Below, piece by piece: positions 1 through 8,421 of a stretch of 64,000 nucleotides of DNA. Position 1 is the first letter of the stretch; each line of letters starts with the position of its first letter. Made by a program: the position numbers and the translations under genes. The stretch covers positions 1 to 64,000 of the forward strand of contig CALSRA010000040.1 in assembly GCA_943788635.1 (NCBI GenBank). Reading direction: 5' to 3'. The DNA comes from an uncultured Alphaproteobacteria bacterium. Lineage in GTDB: Bacteria > Pseudomonadota > Alphaproteobacteria > UBA8366 > GCA-2717185. Under the pieces are notes generated by a model. It saw only the letters and a list, made by a program, of their open reading frames with translations. It did no database searches and had not been told where the DNA came from.

Positions 1-147
1 CTGCCGAAACTGCGGGCGCTCAACTTCGTCATCGAAGGCGCGCTCGGCGGCGGGGTGACCCGGTCGCTGGCGCAGGACGTGCACGGCAAGAGCCTGAGCA
101 CGCTGATCCTGACGATTGACTTGCCAGGGGGTGGTGCGGGTGGATGA
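1..147 (+). CDS. C-terminal fragment, AtuA/DUF1446-like protein
   Basis: The window opens inside a reading frame that runs 48 codons to TGA at 145-147. The visible tail contains ALNFVIEGALGGGVTRSL followed by DVHGKSLS. This resembles the C-terminal end of acyclic-terpene-utilisation AtuA-family (DUF1446) proteins, whose role outside terpene catabolism is poorly defined. The codons are GC-rich, unlike the AT-rich DNA that follows immediately, so this gene probably marks the chromosomal side of an island boundary. The family call comes from recall of the motif over a short piece, so it is tentative; that the frame is coding is fairly secure. Confidence 0.5.
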   Translation: MPKLRALNFVIEGALGGGVTRSLAQDVHGKSLSTLILTIDLPGGGAGG

Positions 148-240
148 GTATATATGTACTATGTCGTTAAATTAGAAAACCACGAGGTGCCCAAGCTATA
201 AATTTTTGCACTTTTGCCACAACCTTAAGCTAACGTAGAA

Positions 241-417
241 TTATTTTTTCTTCACACCGCTACCTTGGTTGGGCGGGCTAGATGGCGGATTCGCCGGAGA
301 ATTTTGGCTAGCAGGTTGATGCCCACCTTGCGGCTTAGGTTTATAACCGCGATCAGTAGTAGGTCGAAAACCTTCCTTAACTGTCTGCCTTATCGGTGGC
401 TTTTCGTCATTTCGCAT
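241..417 (-). CDS. 58-aa proline-rich small protein paired with DUF6338
   Basis: This short frame encodes about 58 residues starting MRNDEKPPIRQTVKEGFRP, then TTDRGYKPKPQGGHQPA, and ending in a Ser/Pro/Gln-rich low-complexity tail with three lysines. A good ribosome site (AGGAGA) precedes the ATG at 417. An upstream ATG at 421 would stop after four codons, so 417 is the start. The ORF begins 10 bases after the DUF6338 stop, which implies co-transcription and probably translational coupling. Similar short RQTVKxGxxPTTDRGYxP proteins are, from memory, often found beside DUF6338 genes. There is no signal peptide or membrane segment, and the function is unknown. Confidence 0.6.
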   Translation of the reverse strand: MRNDEKPPIRQTVKEGFRPTTDRGYKPKPQGGHQPASQNSPANPPSSPPNQGSGVKKK

Positions 418-427
418 TCATATTCTC

Positions 428-1030
428 CTAAGAATTAAGAGGCCAAAACTCCACAGTCTTTATTTCACCATGCGCAATTAATATGCTGGTTTCTCCACGG
501 GGATACCAATTGTTATCTTCCCCAATATCATAAATCAATTCAATGTAAATATCACGCTCATCTGGGTCAGACGAAATAAAGGAACCGGCCCCACAAAACC
601 CAGCAATACATGCATCATCTTTAAGGGTTACGAGCACCCATTGCTCCTTCATACCGCCAAACTTCCAGTCCCAAGCTGTCGGCATCACGTGAACGGGATT
701 AAGCCCTATACTTTGAAGAATTCTGCGAAATATTTGTTTTTGTATATTTACCCCAAGCAACAATCCAAAAAAAACAGGCCCTACAAAAATGAGAGAAAAC
801 CATGCAATAAATTGCAAATAACTTTGCTCACGAAAACTTAATACGAAATCGATAATCGGCAATACAAAAGCGTAATAAATGACGGAAATAGTAAGATAAC
901 TAAGCATAGATTGCGCATGCGGTGGAGTTGTCCCTGTCAGGAACTGCGCTCGTATAAACAAAACGATAAGCCCCGGCACTAAAAATCCTATTGCCAGATA
1001 TATGCTATCTATGTTTTCTAGTTTTAGCAC
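428..1030 (-). CDS. DUF6338 family membrane protein
   Basis: The 200-residue protein has three hydrophobic segments at about residues 10-28, 42-63 and 72-94. A soluble C-terminal domain follows, with AWDWKFGGMKEQWVLVTLKD, then a glycine-rich FCGAGSF and a conserved-looking DERDIYIELIYDI, ending near the GEIKTVEFWP motif. This order (N-terminal membrane part, then the W-D-x-x-F and R-D-I-Y motifs) matches DUF6338. The molecular role is unknown. It is the first gene of a two-gene unit with the 58-aa protein downstream. It lies in the same AT-rich island as the TIR-like and caspase-like genes and on the same strand, so a link to defence is possible but inferred only from position. Confidence 0.65.
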   Translation of the reverse strand: MLKLENIDSIYLAIGFLVPGLIVLFIRAQFLTGTTPPHAQSMLSYLTISVIYYAFVLPIIDFVLSFREQSYLQFIAWFSLIFVGPVFFGLLLGVNIQKQIFRRILQSIGLNPVHVMPTAWDWKFGGMKEQWVLVTLKDDACIAGFCGAGSFISSDPDERDIYIELIYDIGEDNNWYPRGETSILIAHGEIKTVEFWPLNS

Positions 1031-1220
1031 ACTAAACTCTCTACGGACCCCTGATCAAGGCAATAGCTAAAATAAGATATTGTCCACGTTTCGCATCGCG
1101 AAAACACTATCAAACAATCATCTAGCGATAGTAATTTTTGGGCTGGATAGTAACGCATACCGGCCAAACACCATGACGGCAGGCCAAATTATAAGAATCC
1201 AATATCCCATCAACCTGAAT

Positions 1221-1877
1221 CTATAGGAGATTCCTTTCTACAAGGCGACGATAATGCTCACCTAGCACTGTCAATTTACAGGCTTTTCTGTTCATCGCAG
1301 CATGCCACATGTGCGGTGCGTCGATAGGAACGACAAGGTTTACACGGTTCAATTTTTGGAGGACCGAAAAAATAGGAGTCTTGTCAGGATCAGGCTCACC
1401 GTACTTAGCTAACTGCTCTGTGTCGCGTTCAGGCTCATACGCAGGGTCGAGCTGGAACTCCACCCCAGCATTTGGAAAAAATTCCGTAATCTTCCTAATA
1501 TCATCTAACGGTATTGATGGTTGGACTTTACGCAGTGAAACAAAATTCTGAACATTCGTTTTGAAAACAGGCCGCTGCCCCCATGGCCCCAAGGACTGAT
1601 CAACATGCGCATAGACAGCCCCGGGCGTTACGTCGCCTATGAGGTTTGCTGCAGCACCACTTAACGCATCGACGAATAGGTCGGTAAAAACACCAGAACC
1701 ATTTTCCTCGCCTGCGTACTGATCTGCAGTTGACGCTGTCAATATTGTTATACCATCCGATAATTCGGCGAAGGCTGCATGCCCTGTAGGGTTTCCTGCA
1801 ATACCACTGTGGCAGCTATCAAGGATAATTATCTTGTTCCTTGCATTAGAAGCATTCGCAAACGTCATAATATCTAA
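1221..1877 (-). pseudogene. Caspase-like protease, C-terminal half (split by IS)
   Basis: This is the 3' part of a peptidase C14/caspase-like gene. It resumes directly after the IS element with ILDSCHSG, the catalytic Cys motif preceded by the hydrophobic strand KIII. After the p20-like fold comes a C-terminal region with [18 protein letters not shown] and [12 protein letters not shown], a tail common in bacterial caspase-like proteins. Removing the IS and one copy of the TTA duplication joins this frame exactly to the N-terminal half at 2810-3133, reading [14 protein letters not shown]. The restored protein would be about 325 residues. The insertion separates the catalytic His from the Cys, so the present gene cannot make an active enzyme. 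Confidence 0.8.
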
Positions 1878-2809
1878 GAGTCTGACTCGAAATGATATCC
1901 ATGTTTTCATGCTCTTGCCAATCGTCGGGCGAGCAGTTGAATGCTGGCGATCAGGAGCCATGCCTCCGCGCTTTCGATGGTTTCCTCGAAATCTTTGGCG
2001 AGACGGCGGTTACGACCGAGCCAAGCGAAGGTGCGCTCAACCACCCAGCGGCGGGGCAACAATACGAACCCCTTGGCGGCGTCGGAGCGCTTGACGATCT
2101 GCACGGTCCACTTCCCAAGTTTGGCCAGCGCGTCGCGCAACTTCGGTCCCGCGTAACCACCATCGGCGAAAACATGGCGCAACCGGGGAAAGGCGTGGCG
2201 TATCGACGCCAACAGCGCGGGCGCGCCGTCGCGATCCTGGATATCGGCGGCGTGAACCATGACGGCGACCAGAAAGCCGCCTGTGTCGGTCACGATATGA
2301 CGCTTGCGCCCTTTGACCTTCTTTCCCGCGTCATAGCCCCGAACACCGCCGCTTTCCGTGGTTTTCACCGTCTGGCTGTCGATCACCCCGGCGGTCGGGC
2401 TGGTCGTGCGCCCAGAGGTTTCCCGCATCGACATCACCAGTTGGCGATTGATGACGTGCAAGGTTCCATCCGAGCGCCAAGCGTAAAAATATCGCTGGAT
2501 CGTACTGCGTGGCGGAAATTCCCGGGGCACCATGCGCCATTGGCAACCGGTGCGCGCCACATAAAAAATCCCATTCACCACTTCTCGAAAATCCGTGGTT
2601 CGCGGGCGGCCTAATCGACGCGGCGGGGACAATAATGGCGAAATCAAACGCCACTCCTTATCCGTCAAGTCGCTTGCGTAACGAAGGCTCGAACGATCAA
2701 ACTGCGGGCGGGTGATCTCAGTCCACATGTTGTGTCTCCTCATTTGCTTCAACACAAACGAGAGAATCACAACTTACTGAAATCACTCAACTCATTTCGG
2801 GCCGGACAC
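1878..2809 (-). mobile_element. IS5-family element (IS1031-like), copy A, 932 bp
   Basis: The element is bounded by imperfect 18-bp inverted repeats: GAGTCTGACTCGAAATGA at 1878 and, on the other strand, GTGTCCGGCCCGAAATGA at 2809 (14 of 18 match). It is flanked by a 3-bp duplication, TAA at 1875-1877 and at 2810-2812 (TTA on the gene strand). A TNA target duplication and this size fit the IS1031 subgroup of IS5. It encodes one transposase on the minus strand. A near-identical copy of 928 bp lies at 13205-14132 in the opposite orientation. It interrupts the caspase-like gene. Confidence 0.9.
1907..2728 (-). CDS. IS5-family transposase (copy A, intact)
   Basis: This 273-residue DDE transposase starts at [13 protein letters not shown]; the longer upstream Met at 2770 lies in the inverted-repeat region and lacks support. 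Visible features are an N-terminal DUF4096-type segment ([22 protein letters not shown], about residues 21-42), a first Asp in [15 protein letters not shown], a second Asp in [14 protein letters not shown], and the final Glu in [21 protein letters not shown]. It catalyses cut-and-paste transposition of its own element. The frame is complete, so this copy may still be active, in contrast to copy B, whose C-terminus is frame-shifted. Confidence 0.92.
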   Translation of the reverse strand: MWTEITRPQFDRSSLRYASDLTDKEWRLISPLLSPPRRLGRPRTTDFREVVNGIFYVARTGCQWRMVPREFPPRSTIQRYFYAWRSDGTLHVINRQLVMSMRETSGRTTSPTAGVIDSQTVKTTESGGVRGYDAGKKVKGRKRHIVTDTGGFLVAVMVHAADIQDRDGAPALLASIRHAFPRLRHVFADGGYAGPKLRDALAKLGKWTVQIVKRSDAAKGFVLLPRRWVVERTFAWLGRNRRLAKDFEETIESAEAWLLIASIQLLARRLARA

Positions 2810-3133
2810 TAAAAGCGGGATCCCGACGTTACCACTTTTTGTATCTCCGGCGCAAAGGTACCCACCCGTGGTCTCAATATGGCCATGCCCCGCGAAATAT
2901 AGGAGTGCAATTTCGCATTCCCCGGAAAATAGATCTTCGATTGTTGCCCTAAATTCCTCTCTAGTCACAATGTCGTCTTCACCGACACCAGTCATCAACT
3001 TCGTGCCAAAGTTAACACTTCCATCTACGTGTCGGTCCAAAACCGACTTGACTGAGTGCGCGTCGTTCACACACCCATGAAGCATTGGAATACTTTGATA
3101 GTAATCTATGCCAACAACAAGCGCTTTCCGCAT
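2810..3133 (-). pseudogene. Caspase-like protease, N-terminal half (split by IS)
   Basis: This is the 5' part of the caspase-like gene. The ATG at 3133 is preceded by GAGGAAACA and opens [20 protein letters not shown], the characteristic first strand of bacterial caspases. [13 protein letters not shown] follows. The catalytic His motif [18 protein letters not shown] lies just before the IS at 2809. A longer in-frame start at 3379 is unlikely, because it would run through IS1380 flank. The gene follows a TIR-like gene on the same strand (4821-5192), from which an IS1380 element separates it. Confidence 0.8.
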
Positions 3134-3150
3134 TGTTTCCTCGGCTTGCT

Positions 3151-3292
3151 TTAGCCGACATTCCCCAAGTAGAATGCCCTTTCTTGCATGTTGTCGATGT
3201 TTTGTGCCCCGAGCAAGCCGCCTGTACGACTTTCGCTGTTGTTTGGGCACCTGACCCAGGAACTGAGCGCGATTTCTGGTCTCGACAGCTTG
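3151..3292 (-). pseudogene. Possible remnant of a gene 3' end before the caspase gene
   Basis: Between the IS1380 end and the caspase start, one minus-strand frame is open from the IS boundary to TAA at 3151-3153. It ends with [20 protein letters not shown]. The stop falls 17 bases before the caspase ATG, a normal operon spacing. This could be the C-terminus of a gene removed when the IS1380 element arrived. The piece is under 50 codons and no family is recognised, so it may be chance. Confidence 0.22.
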
Positions 3293-3293
3293 G

Positions 3294-4823
3294 TTAACCC
3301 GGATTTTGTTGTGATCAACACCCCTTTGGACGGACCAATCGCGCCGCTTTTCCTCCGATTTTGTTGCTGAGGTCATCATCCTGGAACCGGTGGTGAGCGA
3401 AGGCGATGTATGGCTGCAAGGATGCGAGTGAACAGGTCACAGCTGACCGCGACTTCGGCCAGTTGGAACGTGATGGCCCGAGCATGACGCACCACCCTCG
3501 CTCCAGTTTTGATCAGCCTTGTTTGGAGGCTGGTCAGAGACCAATCAGCCACCTCTTCGGGTAGTTCGGTCCCTTGCAGTAAAACGCCGAGATTGTAGGC
3601 CAGTGCATGAAGTTGCAGGCGGATCTCGTTCTGCGCCATCCCCTTGCAAGATAACCGTGTCCAGTTGATCGCTTGCTTGCCTTCTTTGATATGCTGCTCT
3701 GCCGTTCCGCGTTGGTTGTAGAACCGGATGATCCAGTCTGGTTCCATTGGCAGATTGGTGACAACGAAGCCGACGCGAGGGAACAACTCGCTGGGATGCC
3801 ATTCCACCTTGGCGATGACACGACGGGGTTTGTCCCAAGATGCCGCCTGATACTCGAAGTCGCCGTAGATGCGCTTCACGCCTTTTGGCGGACGACCCAC
3901 AGGGCGCTTGAGCAGATGCGCAATCTTGCCCTGAAGAACGCGATTGGCCCGAAGGCGGATGGCGTAAAAATAGCTTTCCGCTTCCAGAGTTTTGTATAAC
4001 TCCGGGATGGCGAACGCAGCATCCCCCCGGAAGAACCGCATCAGGTGACGATCCGCATATCGCGCGATGACGGGCTTCAGAACCGCTTCCCAGCCGTCGG
4101 CACTGTGGACGTTGCCGGGGCGCAGGGCGCAACGTTCGAGGTGCCCGAACTGGTTGAAGACGAACAGCGGGTGATAGCACATGCAGCCGAAATGCCCGTT
4201 CCAAGCCGTTCCTTCCTGTGCGCCGTGGGTGGGACTGACGGAACTGTCCATGTCCAGTGTGATCCACTTGGGTGGGTTGCGGTCATGAACCCGGTCGATC
4301 CAGTGTCCTGATAAATCCGCCAGCACAGTGCGATTGTCGGTTGCCGCCAACACCTCGGTCTCGAACCGGCCCATCTGGCTCGCGGACGCGGCCTTGGCAT
4401 CAACGGCACGCCCTCCAACGACCTGCCGCATCACCGGATCAAGCGATAAACGGTCTGCGTCATTCACATCATCATATCCGGCCAGCCGCCCAAAGACCGA
4501 CTGGCGCAACAAGCCAACCAGTGAGTGTAGGCGATTGTGGCCAGTTCGCGTGTCTCTCAGAAATCCGCCCGCAATGTCGTGCAGGCCAAGCACTTCATCC
4601 AATTCCCGGAACAACAGTAATCCACCGTCCGAACTGATCTTCGAACCATGAAATTCCAACCGGACCCGTCGGTCAAAACTAAGCCGCGCACCATCCGTTT
4701 CGCTTGCACCCTTTGGGTGATCCATGATCCGCCGCCTTAAGCCCACTTAACATGCTGCAATATAACACATTAATTGTCGTCAGAGGAGTGACTTCTCCCT
4801 TTTACTTGGGAAATGCGGGTTTA
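3294..4823 (-). mobile_element. IS1380-family element
   Basis: A complete IS1380-type transposase is enclosed by short related ends: TTAACCCGGATTTTG at 3294 and, on the opposite strand, TAAACCCGCATTTCC at 4823. I place the element limits there. No matching 4-bp duplication is visible (TTGG on one side, GAGA on the other), so the element may have deleted adjacent DNA or recombined after insertion. The element sits between the TIR-like and caspase-like genes and shares its transcription direction with both. Confidence 0.7.
3376..4725 (-). CDS. IS1380-family transposase
   Basis: The product has about 449 residues when started at [17 protein letters not shown]. Features include the early [20 protein letters not shown] motif typical of IS1380 transposases, an Asp in [18 protein letters not shown], a second Asp in [16 protein letters not shown], and a Glu region in [20 protein letters not shown], together forming the DDE site. 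Length and motif order fit a full-length family member. It should mobilise the surrounding element. The frame shows no lesions. Confidence 0.92.
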   Translation of the reverse strand: MDHPKGASETDGARLSFDRRVRLEFHGSKISSDGGLLLFRELDEVLGLHDIAGGFLRDTRTGHNRLHSLVGLLRQSVFGRLAGYDDVNDADRLSLDPVMRQVVGGRAVDAKAASASQMGRFETEVLAATDNRTVLADLSGHWIDRVHDRNPPKWITLDMDSSVSPTHGAQEGTAWNGHFGCMCYHPLFVFNQFGHLERCALRPGNVHSADGWEAVLKPVIARYADRHLMRFFRGDAAFAIPELYKTLEAESYFYAIRLRANRVLQGKIAHLLKRPVGRPPKGVKRIYGDFEYQAASWDKPRRVIAKVEWHPSELFPRVGFVVTNLPMEPDWIIRFYNQRGTAEQHIKEGKQAINWTRLSCKGMAQNEIRLQLHALAYNLGVLLQGTELPEEVADWSLTSLQTRLIKTGARVVRHARAITFQLAEVAVSCDLFTRILAAIHRLRSPPVPG

Positions 4824-5192
4824 GAGAGAGTTTATAAAATTAGTTATGTTCGGCCAATTCCAAGGCACTGTATTTAGACCTTGAACACTTGTCCGATCAA
4901 CCGAATACGCCCAGACACCAAGAAGTTTTACTTTTTCTTCCTTCGCGCATTGAATCTCCCATTTTTGGCCGCTCGATTTTAAGGAATTTTTGCTTACAAG
5001 CGCAATAACACCATCTGAACGGCGAATACGGGTCCGGACCCGCGCTTTCCAATCTGTGTCGTAGGGATTTTTGACAGACATATCAACATAGTCGAACGGC
5101 GAGGACGTGTTTAGCGATTGCCCTTTCAGAAAGTCCCGCTGCGTCTCATCTTCTATTGCGAACGCAACGAAAATTACTTTTTTGCTAGCCAT
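4821..5192 (-). CDS. TIR-like (DUF1863, ThsB-type) domain protein
   Basis: This 123-residue single-domain protein opens with a first beta strand (KKVIFVAFAIEDETQRDFL) followed by SPFDYVDMSVKNPYD, WKARVRTRIRRSDGVIALVS and WEIQCAKEEKVKLLGVW. This order is that of MTH538/DUF1863 TIR-like domains, the group containing Thoeris ThsB proteins, which make cyclic-ADP-ribose-type signals from NAD. The WEIQ glutamate is in the position of the catalytic Glu. Its stop codon TAA at 4821-4823 coincides with the first bases of the IS1380 end, so the native C-terminus may have been slightly longer. A caspase-like protease followed downstream before the IS insertions. The function in defence is inferred. Confidence 0.8.
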   Translation of the reverse strand: MASKKVIFVAFAIEDETQRDFLKGQSLNTSSPFDYVDMSVKNPYDTDWKARVRTRIRRSDGVIALVSKNSLKSSGQKWEIQCAKEEKVKLLGVWAYSVDRTSVQGLNTVPWNWPNITNFINSL

Positions 5193-5464
5193 ATTCTACA
5201 TCTCCCATTGTATCCCCAGTGGATACACCGATCAATTCAAATGCATCTTAAACAGGGTAGTCCAATATCCCCCATTTCTCTACCATTAATTGAATATTGG
5301 CGCCTTTTAAGAGTGCTAGTCCCGTTTCGACTGATCCGCAACAACCTGCGATGCCCCTTAGCTACAAGGAAACAGTCTGCGCTATTCTTGAATACGACAG
5401 AGGCCATGTTGATTTGGATAAAGGTAATATCGATCGCGTAACTGCTGACCGGGGTTAACAAGGT

Positions 5465-5668
5465 GTGCGGGGGTTGAGCAGCCAGGCAGCCAACCGGTCG
5501 GGCTATGTCCGGAGCCACAATCCGTTCGGCTATGTCGTGGAGATACTGGCATGGCTGCCGCTGGATCTGGCCGCGTATAAACAACTGGGTCTTCAGGAAG
5601 ACCTGAGATTAAATTTCACGATCTTTTTTGCCTTCGCCGCCTTCGGCTATTTCGTGCGGGTGAACTGA
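5465..5668 (+). CDS. Unrecognised C-terminal fragment with hydrophobic tail
   Basis: GC-rich coding-type sequence resumes here with SQAANRSGYVRSHNPFGYVV, VEILAWLPLDLAAY and a hydrophobic TIFFAFAAFGYFVRVN end. The frame begins just after a stop at 5456-5458, at the edge of the AT-rich island, and has only a GTG start without a clear ribosome site. It could be the 3' end of a chromosomal gene cut by island insertion, or a small membrane protein. I do not recognise the family. Confidence 0.35.
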   Translation: MRGLSSQAANRSGYVRSHNPFGYVVEILAWLPLDLAAYKQLGLQEDLRLNFTIFFAFAAFGYFVRVN

Positions 5669-5751
5669 AACCGCCTGCTGTGGCAATCACAGCAGATCGG
5701 CGATACGCGCGGGCGAAGGATCTGCCCCGCGCGTTCCGCCTGCGCCTCCCC

Positions 5752-6572
5752 CTACACGGTCCCCGCCGTATCCTTCGTCGCCTTCACGCCAGCACCCGCC
5801 GCCTTTCGCAGGGCGTTCATTTCCTGCTGGATGATCCGTTGCAGCATCCGGCCGTCGGTCGAGTGCAGGATGAAGCGGGCGCCCAGGTCGATGGCCTTGG
5901 ATGAGGTTTTCGATGGTCTGCTGGTGCACCATCACCGGGATCTTGCGCGCCTCGCAGCGTTTGATGATATCGGCGATCACCTTCAGGTATTTCTTGTTCG
6001 AATAATCGTCCGGCACGCCCAGCGAGGTGGACATGTCGTTCGGGCCGATGAACACGCCGTCGATGCCGCCGACATCCAGGATCGCGTCCAGGTTCTTGTA
6101 GGCCGGTTCGGATTCGATGCCGATGATGACGAAGGATTTCCTTGCGCCGGTTTGGTCAGGTTATTTCTTCGTTTCCGGGCTGGGCAGCACGTTGTCTTCC
6201 ACCGCGCGGCGCAGGTATTCGCCCTTCAGCGGGTGCCATTTCACCGTGGCGACGACCGCCTGCACTTCTTCCACCGTTTCGCAATATGGGCACCAGCACG
6301 CCGGCCGTGCCCGCGTCCAGCGCCATGGCGACGTATTCCGCCTTGGGGATCGGCACGCGGACCACCGGGGTGATGTCGGCATGGCGCAGCATGGCGCAGA
6401 GCGACTGGATTTCGGTGCGGTCGCGCGAGCCGTGTTCGGAATCGATGATCGCATAATCCAGCGTGCTGCCGGCCAGCACCTGTTCGAACCGCGTCGACGC
6501 CATCTGGGACAGCATGCAGCCGAAAACATGGCCGCCTGATTTCAGGGTCCGTCGAAGTTTGGTCGCGTTCAT
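5752..6572 (-). pseudogene. HpcH/HpaI aldolase family, frameshifted
   Basis: The start at MNATKLRRTLKSGGHVFGC is preceded by GGGAGAATTCC. The N-terminus reads through DYAIIDSEHGSRDRTEIQ and VVRVPIPKAEYVAMALDAG, typical of class II metal-dependent aldolases that cleave 2-keto-3-hydroxy acids. The frame shifts near 6283 (extra T) into VEEVQAVVATVKWHPLKGEY. An in-frame TAA lies at 6161-6163 before a continuing SFVIIGIESEPAYKN and DGVFIGPNDMSTSLGVP. It shifts again near 5895 into AIDLGARFILHSTDGRMLQ before a stop at 5752. Either a true pseudogene or several base-calling errors explain this. The gene is divergent from a RidA-like gene. Confidence 0.8.
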
Positions 6573-6673
6573 GGAATTCTCCCGTGGATTTTATCGTGCC
6601 GGCCCGTTGCCGCATGGTGCCTTTATATGATGAATGGGCCGGGGCTACCACAACCGATACAGGAGAACATGAA

Positions 6674-7085
6674 ATGTCACATCAGCGCTTCCGCCCGTTC
6701 AAACAGACCCTGACCCATGACGGCGAGGATATCGATCTGGAACTGTGCATGGCGGTAAAGGCGGGCAACCGTATCTGGATCCGGGGGCAGACGGGGCTGG
6801 ATTTCGACGGCGCGTTCATCGGCGCGGGCGACCCCGCCGCCCAGGCCGACAACGCCATGCGCTGCACGCAAACGTTGCTACAGGACGCGGGCGCCACGTT
6901 GACCGATATCGTCAAGACAACCGTATACCTGACCGACCGCGCGCACCGCACCCCGGTCTATGCGGTGCTGGGGCAAATGGCTGAAGGGGGTGCAGCCCTG
7001 CCAGACGGGGCTGATCGTGGCCGGGCTGGCGCGGGAGGAAATGCTGATGGAGATCGACGTCGAAGCCGTGATCGCCGAAGGCTGA
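6674..7085 (+). pseudogene. RidA/RutC (YjgF) family protein, one frameshift
   Basis: The ATG at 6674 follows AGGAG. The protein begins MSHQRFRPFKQTLTHDG and contains MAVKAGNRIWIRGQTGLDF and DIVKTTVYLTDRAHRTPVY, matching RidA-type enamine/imine deaminases. One extra A in the run at 6975-6977 breaks the frame. Removing it restores LGQWLKGVQPCQTGLIVAGL and EIDVEAVIAEG, ending at TGA 7083-7085, a normal family length of about 136 residues. The lesion is a single homopolymer base, so this may be a sequencing error in an intact gene. It is divergent from the aldolase gene, and such deaminases commonly accompany catabolic enzymes. Confidence 0.8.
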
Positions 7086-7206
7086 GCGCCCGGGCGGGCA
7101 GATGGTGATGGCGGTGGGTTGCTGCCACGACAATTGTTGCTATTTTGTTCTTTTTTGTGCTATGGTGCTGGGTTCGGTGTTGCGGCGCTTCATGGCGGCG
7201 GCGTGG

Positions 7207-7495
7207 GATGCAAAGGAATGACACATCGATGCCAATTGACCGGCGGTTTTTTCGGCCACCGACGGCGCGGCCCCTTCACCCTGCCCTGAATCCGCTTTGC
7301 GGCGGCTTCAGCCTCCAAGGGGGCGAGGGTTTCTTAAAGAAGAGCCGGGTAACGCCAAATATTCTCCCTCTCCGCCCCCGGGGGGGGAGAGGGGCCGGGG
7401 TGAGGTGAAGCGGCGAAATGCAAAGGGATGACAATAAATGCCAATGGATGCCAATGAATGCCAATCGAAACAGGTTTTTTCACCGACAGCGCCGC
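7207..7495. repeat. Intergenic repeat module: two related arms around a GC hairpin
   Basis: In the 595-bp gap between genes, two imperfect copies of one segment occur at 7207-7269 and 7417-7495. Both run from ATGCAAAGGxATGACA through ATGCCAAT to GGTTTTTTC, CACCGAC and a G(C)GCC end. The second copy has ATGCCAAT reiterated three times. Between them lies a palindrome at 7366-7393, CCCTCTCC paired with GGAGAGGG around a C/G-rich core. This resembles a REP-type dispersed extragenic unit. Apart from this module and an AT-rich stretch at 7580-7670 likely to hold the promoter of the next gene, I see nothing in the gap. Confidence 0.55.
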
Positions 7496-7680
7496 CCCGG
7501 CGCAACGGTGTCGGTATTGCCCCGGATAACCCGGAAACAGCCGCTTTCCCGCGGGATGGCCGGCAAATATTTACATTGATTATTCCAGTAAAAACCCCAT
7601 ATATCCGCAAGTAATAACAAACTAAAAATCACAAATAATTCGTTTTATTTTGACCGGTTTGGTCATGAGGAAAAATATTC

Positions 7681-7899
7681 ATGTTCGGATTTCAGGATGG
7701 CGAGTCCGCCGATACTGTTATACGTAAGAGGAAATACATGCGGGACGCCATGGAAGCATGGACATTTTTGACGATTTACGACCTGTCGACGGTCCGGACG
7801 GCGGAAGAACTCACCCGCTTGGTGCGAAGACGCTCGTGCACCACCGAAGAACAGGCAACCCGGCAAGTACAGGCCTGGATGCAGGAAAAGCACTTCTGA
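7681..7899 (+). CDS. Small conserved-looking protein, 72 aa
   Basis: The start ATG at 7681 is preceded by a GAGG site 8 bases upstream and by an AT-rich promoter-like region. The product reads MFGFQDGESADTVIRKRKYM, then EAWTFLTIYDLSTVRTAEEL and a C-terminal AWMQEKHF. It is soluble, mixed-charge and probably helical. Codon use is like that of neighbouring chromosomal genes. No known domain is recognised. It is followed 65 bases later by another small gene on the same strand. Confidence 0.55.
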   Translation: MFGFQDGESADTVIRKRKYMRDAMEAWTFLTIYDLSTVRTAEELTRLVRRRSCTTEEQATRQVQAWMQEKHF

Positions 7900-7964
7900 T
7901 CGCTGCTGCGATTACCCGCTTTCCGCCTGCTCCATCCGCCTGCGATAGAACAAAGGATACCCAA

Positions 7965-8388
7965 ATGGCACTCCGTCAGGAATATGCCCTCGCCCATTCC
8001 CGGTTCAACGACTTTCTCTTCGCCTTTGTCGCCGAAGAAAAAAGCGGACAGAACCTCACCGTCCTATCCGCCATGTCGCGGCTGGGCCTGAACCCGTGGG
8101 GGGGAAGCATCGCGCCTGTCAAAACTGTCGCAGGATGCCGCCTCGGCGGACCTGACCGCCATCTTTGCCCGGCTGCCAAAAGACGACTGGCAGCAAGACG
8201 ACATGCAATCGATATCGGGGCGGCTGGTGACCTACCTGCCCGCCCCCAACATGAAAGATGACGCCCCCACAGAGGACAGCGGCCCCATCGGCCGCCTGAT
8301 GCCCGCGACGGATAACCGGAAGCTGATCTTCTGGATCATCTTTGCCGCCGCGATCGCGGTCGCCATCATCAACCAGTTCAAAGGCTAG
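7965..8388 (+). pseudogene. Conserved hypothetical with C-terminal TM, one frameshift
   Basis: The frame opens MALRQEYALAHSRFNDFLFA, then EEKSGQNLTVLSAMSRLGLNPW. A run of seven G at 8098-8104 breaks it. Dropping one G restores EASRLSKLSQDAASADLTA, LPKDDWQQDDMQSISGRLV and a C-terminal membrane helix FWIIFAAAIAVAIINQFKG that ends at TAG 8386-8388. The repaired protein has about 140 residues, with a helical soluble N-terminal part anchored by one C-terminal helix. The function is unknown. The lesion lies in a G7 tract, the commonest place for base-calling error. Confidence 0.65.
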
Positions 8389-8421
8389 CAACCACCGCCC
8401 GGCAGCTTACGGCCTGGCGGT

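Noticed and set aside
1892-2614. Long plus-strand ORF inside IS copy A
   Set aside because: It is antisense to the transposase, with no motif or ribosome site; the same shadow appears over copy B.
2728-2770. Extended transposase start at 2770
   Set aside because: It adds 14 residues from the inverted-repeat side; the family begins at MWTEI, and copy B also starts there.
7425-7470. CRISPR-like repeat array
   Set aside because: The repeats of ATGCCAAT are 8-10 bases with almost no spacers and are part of a larger duplicated segment.
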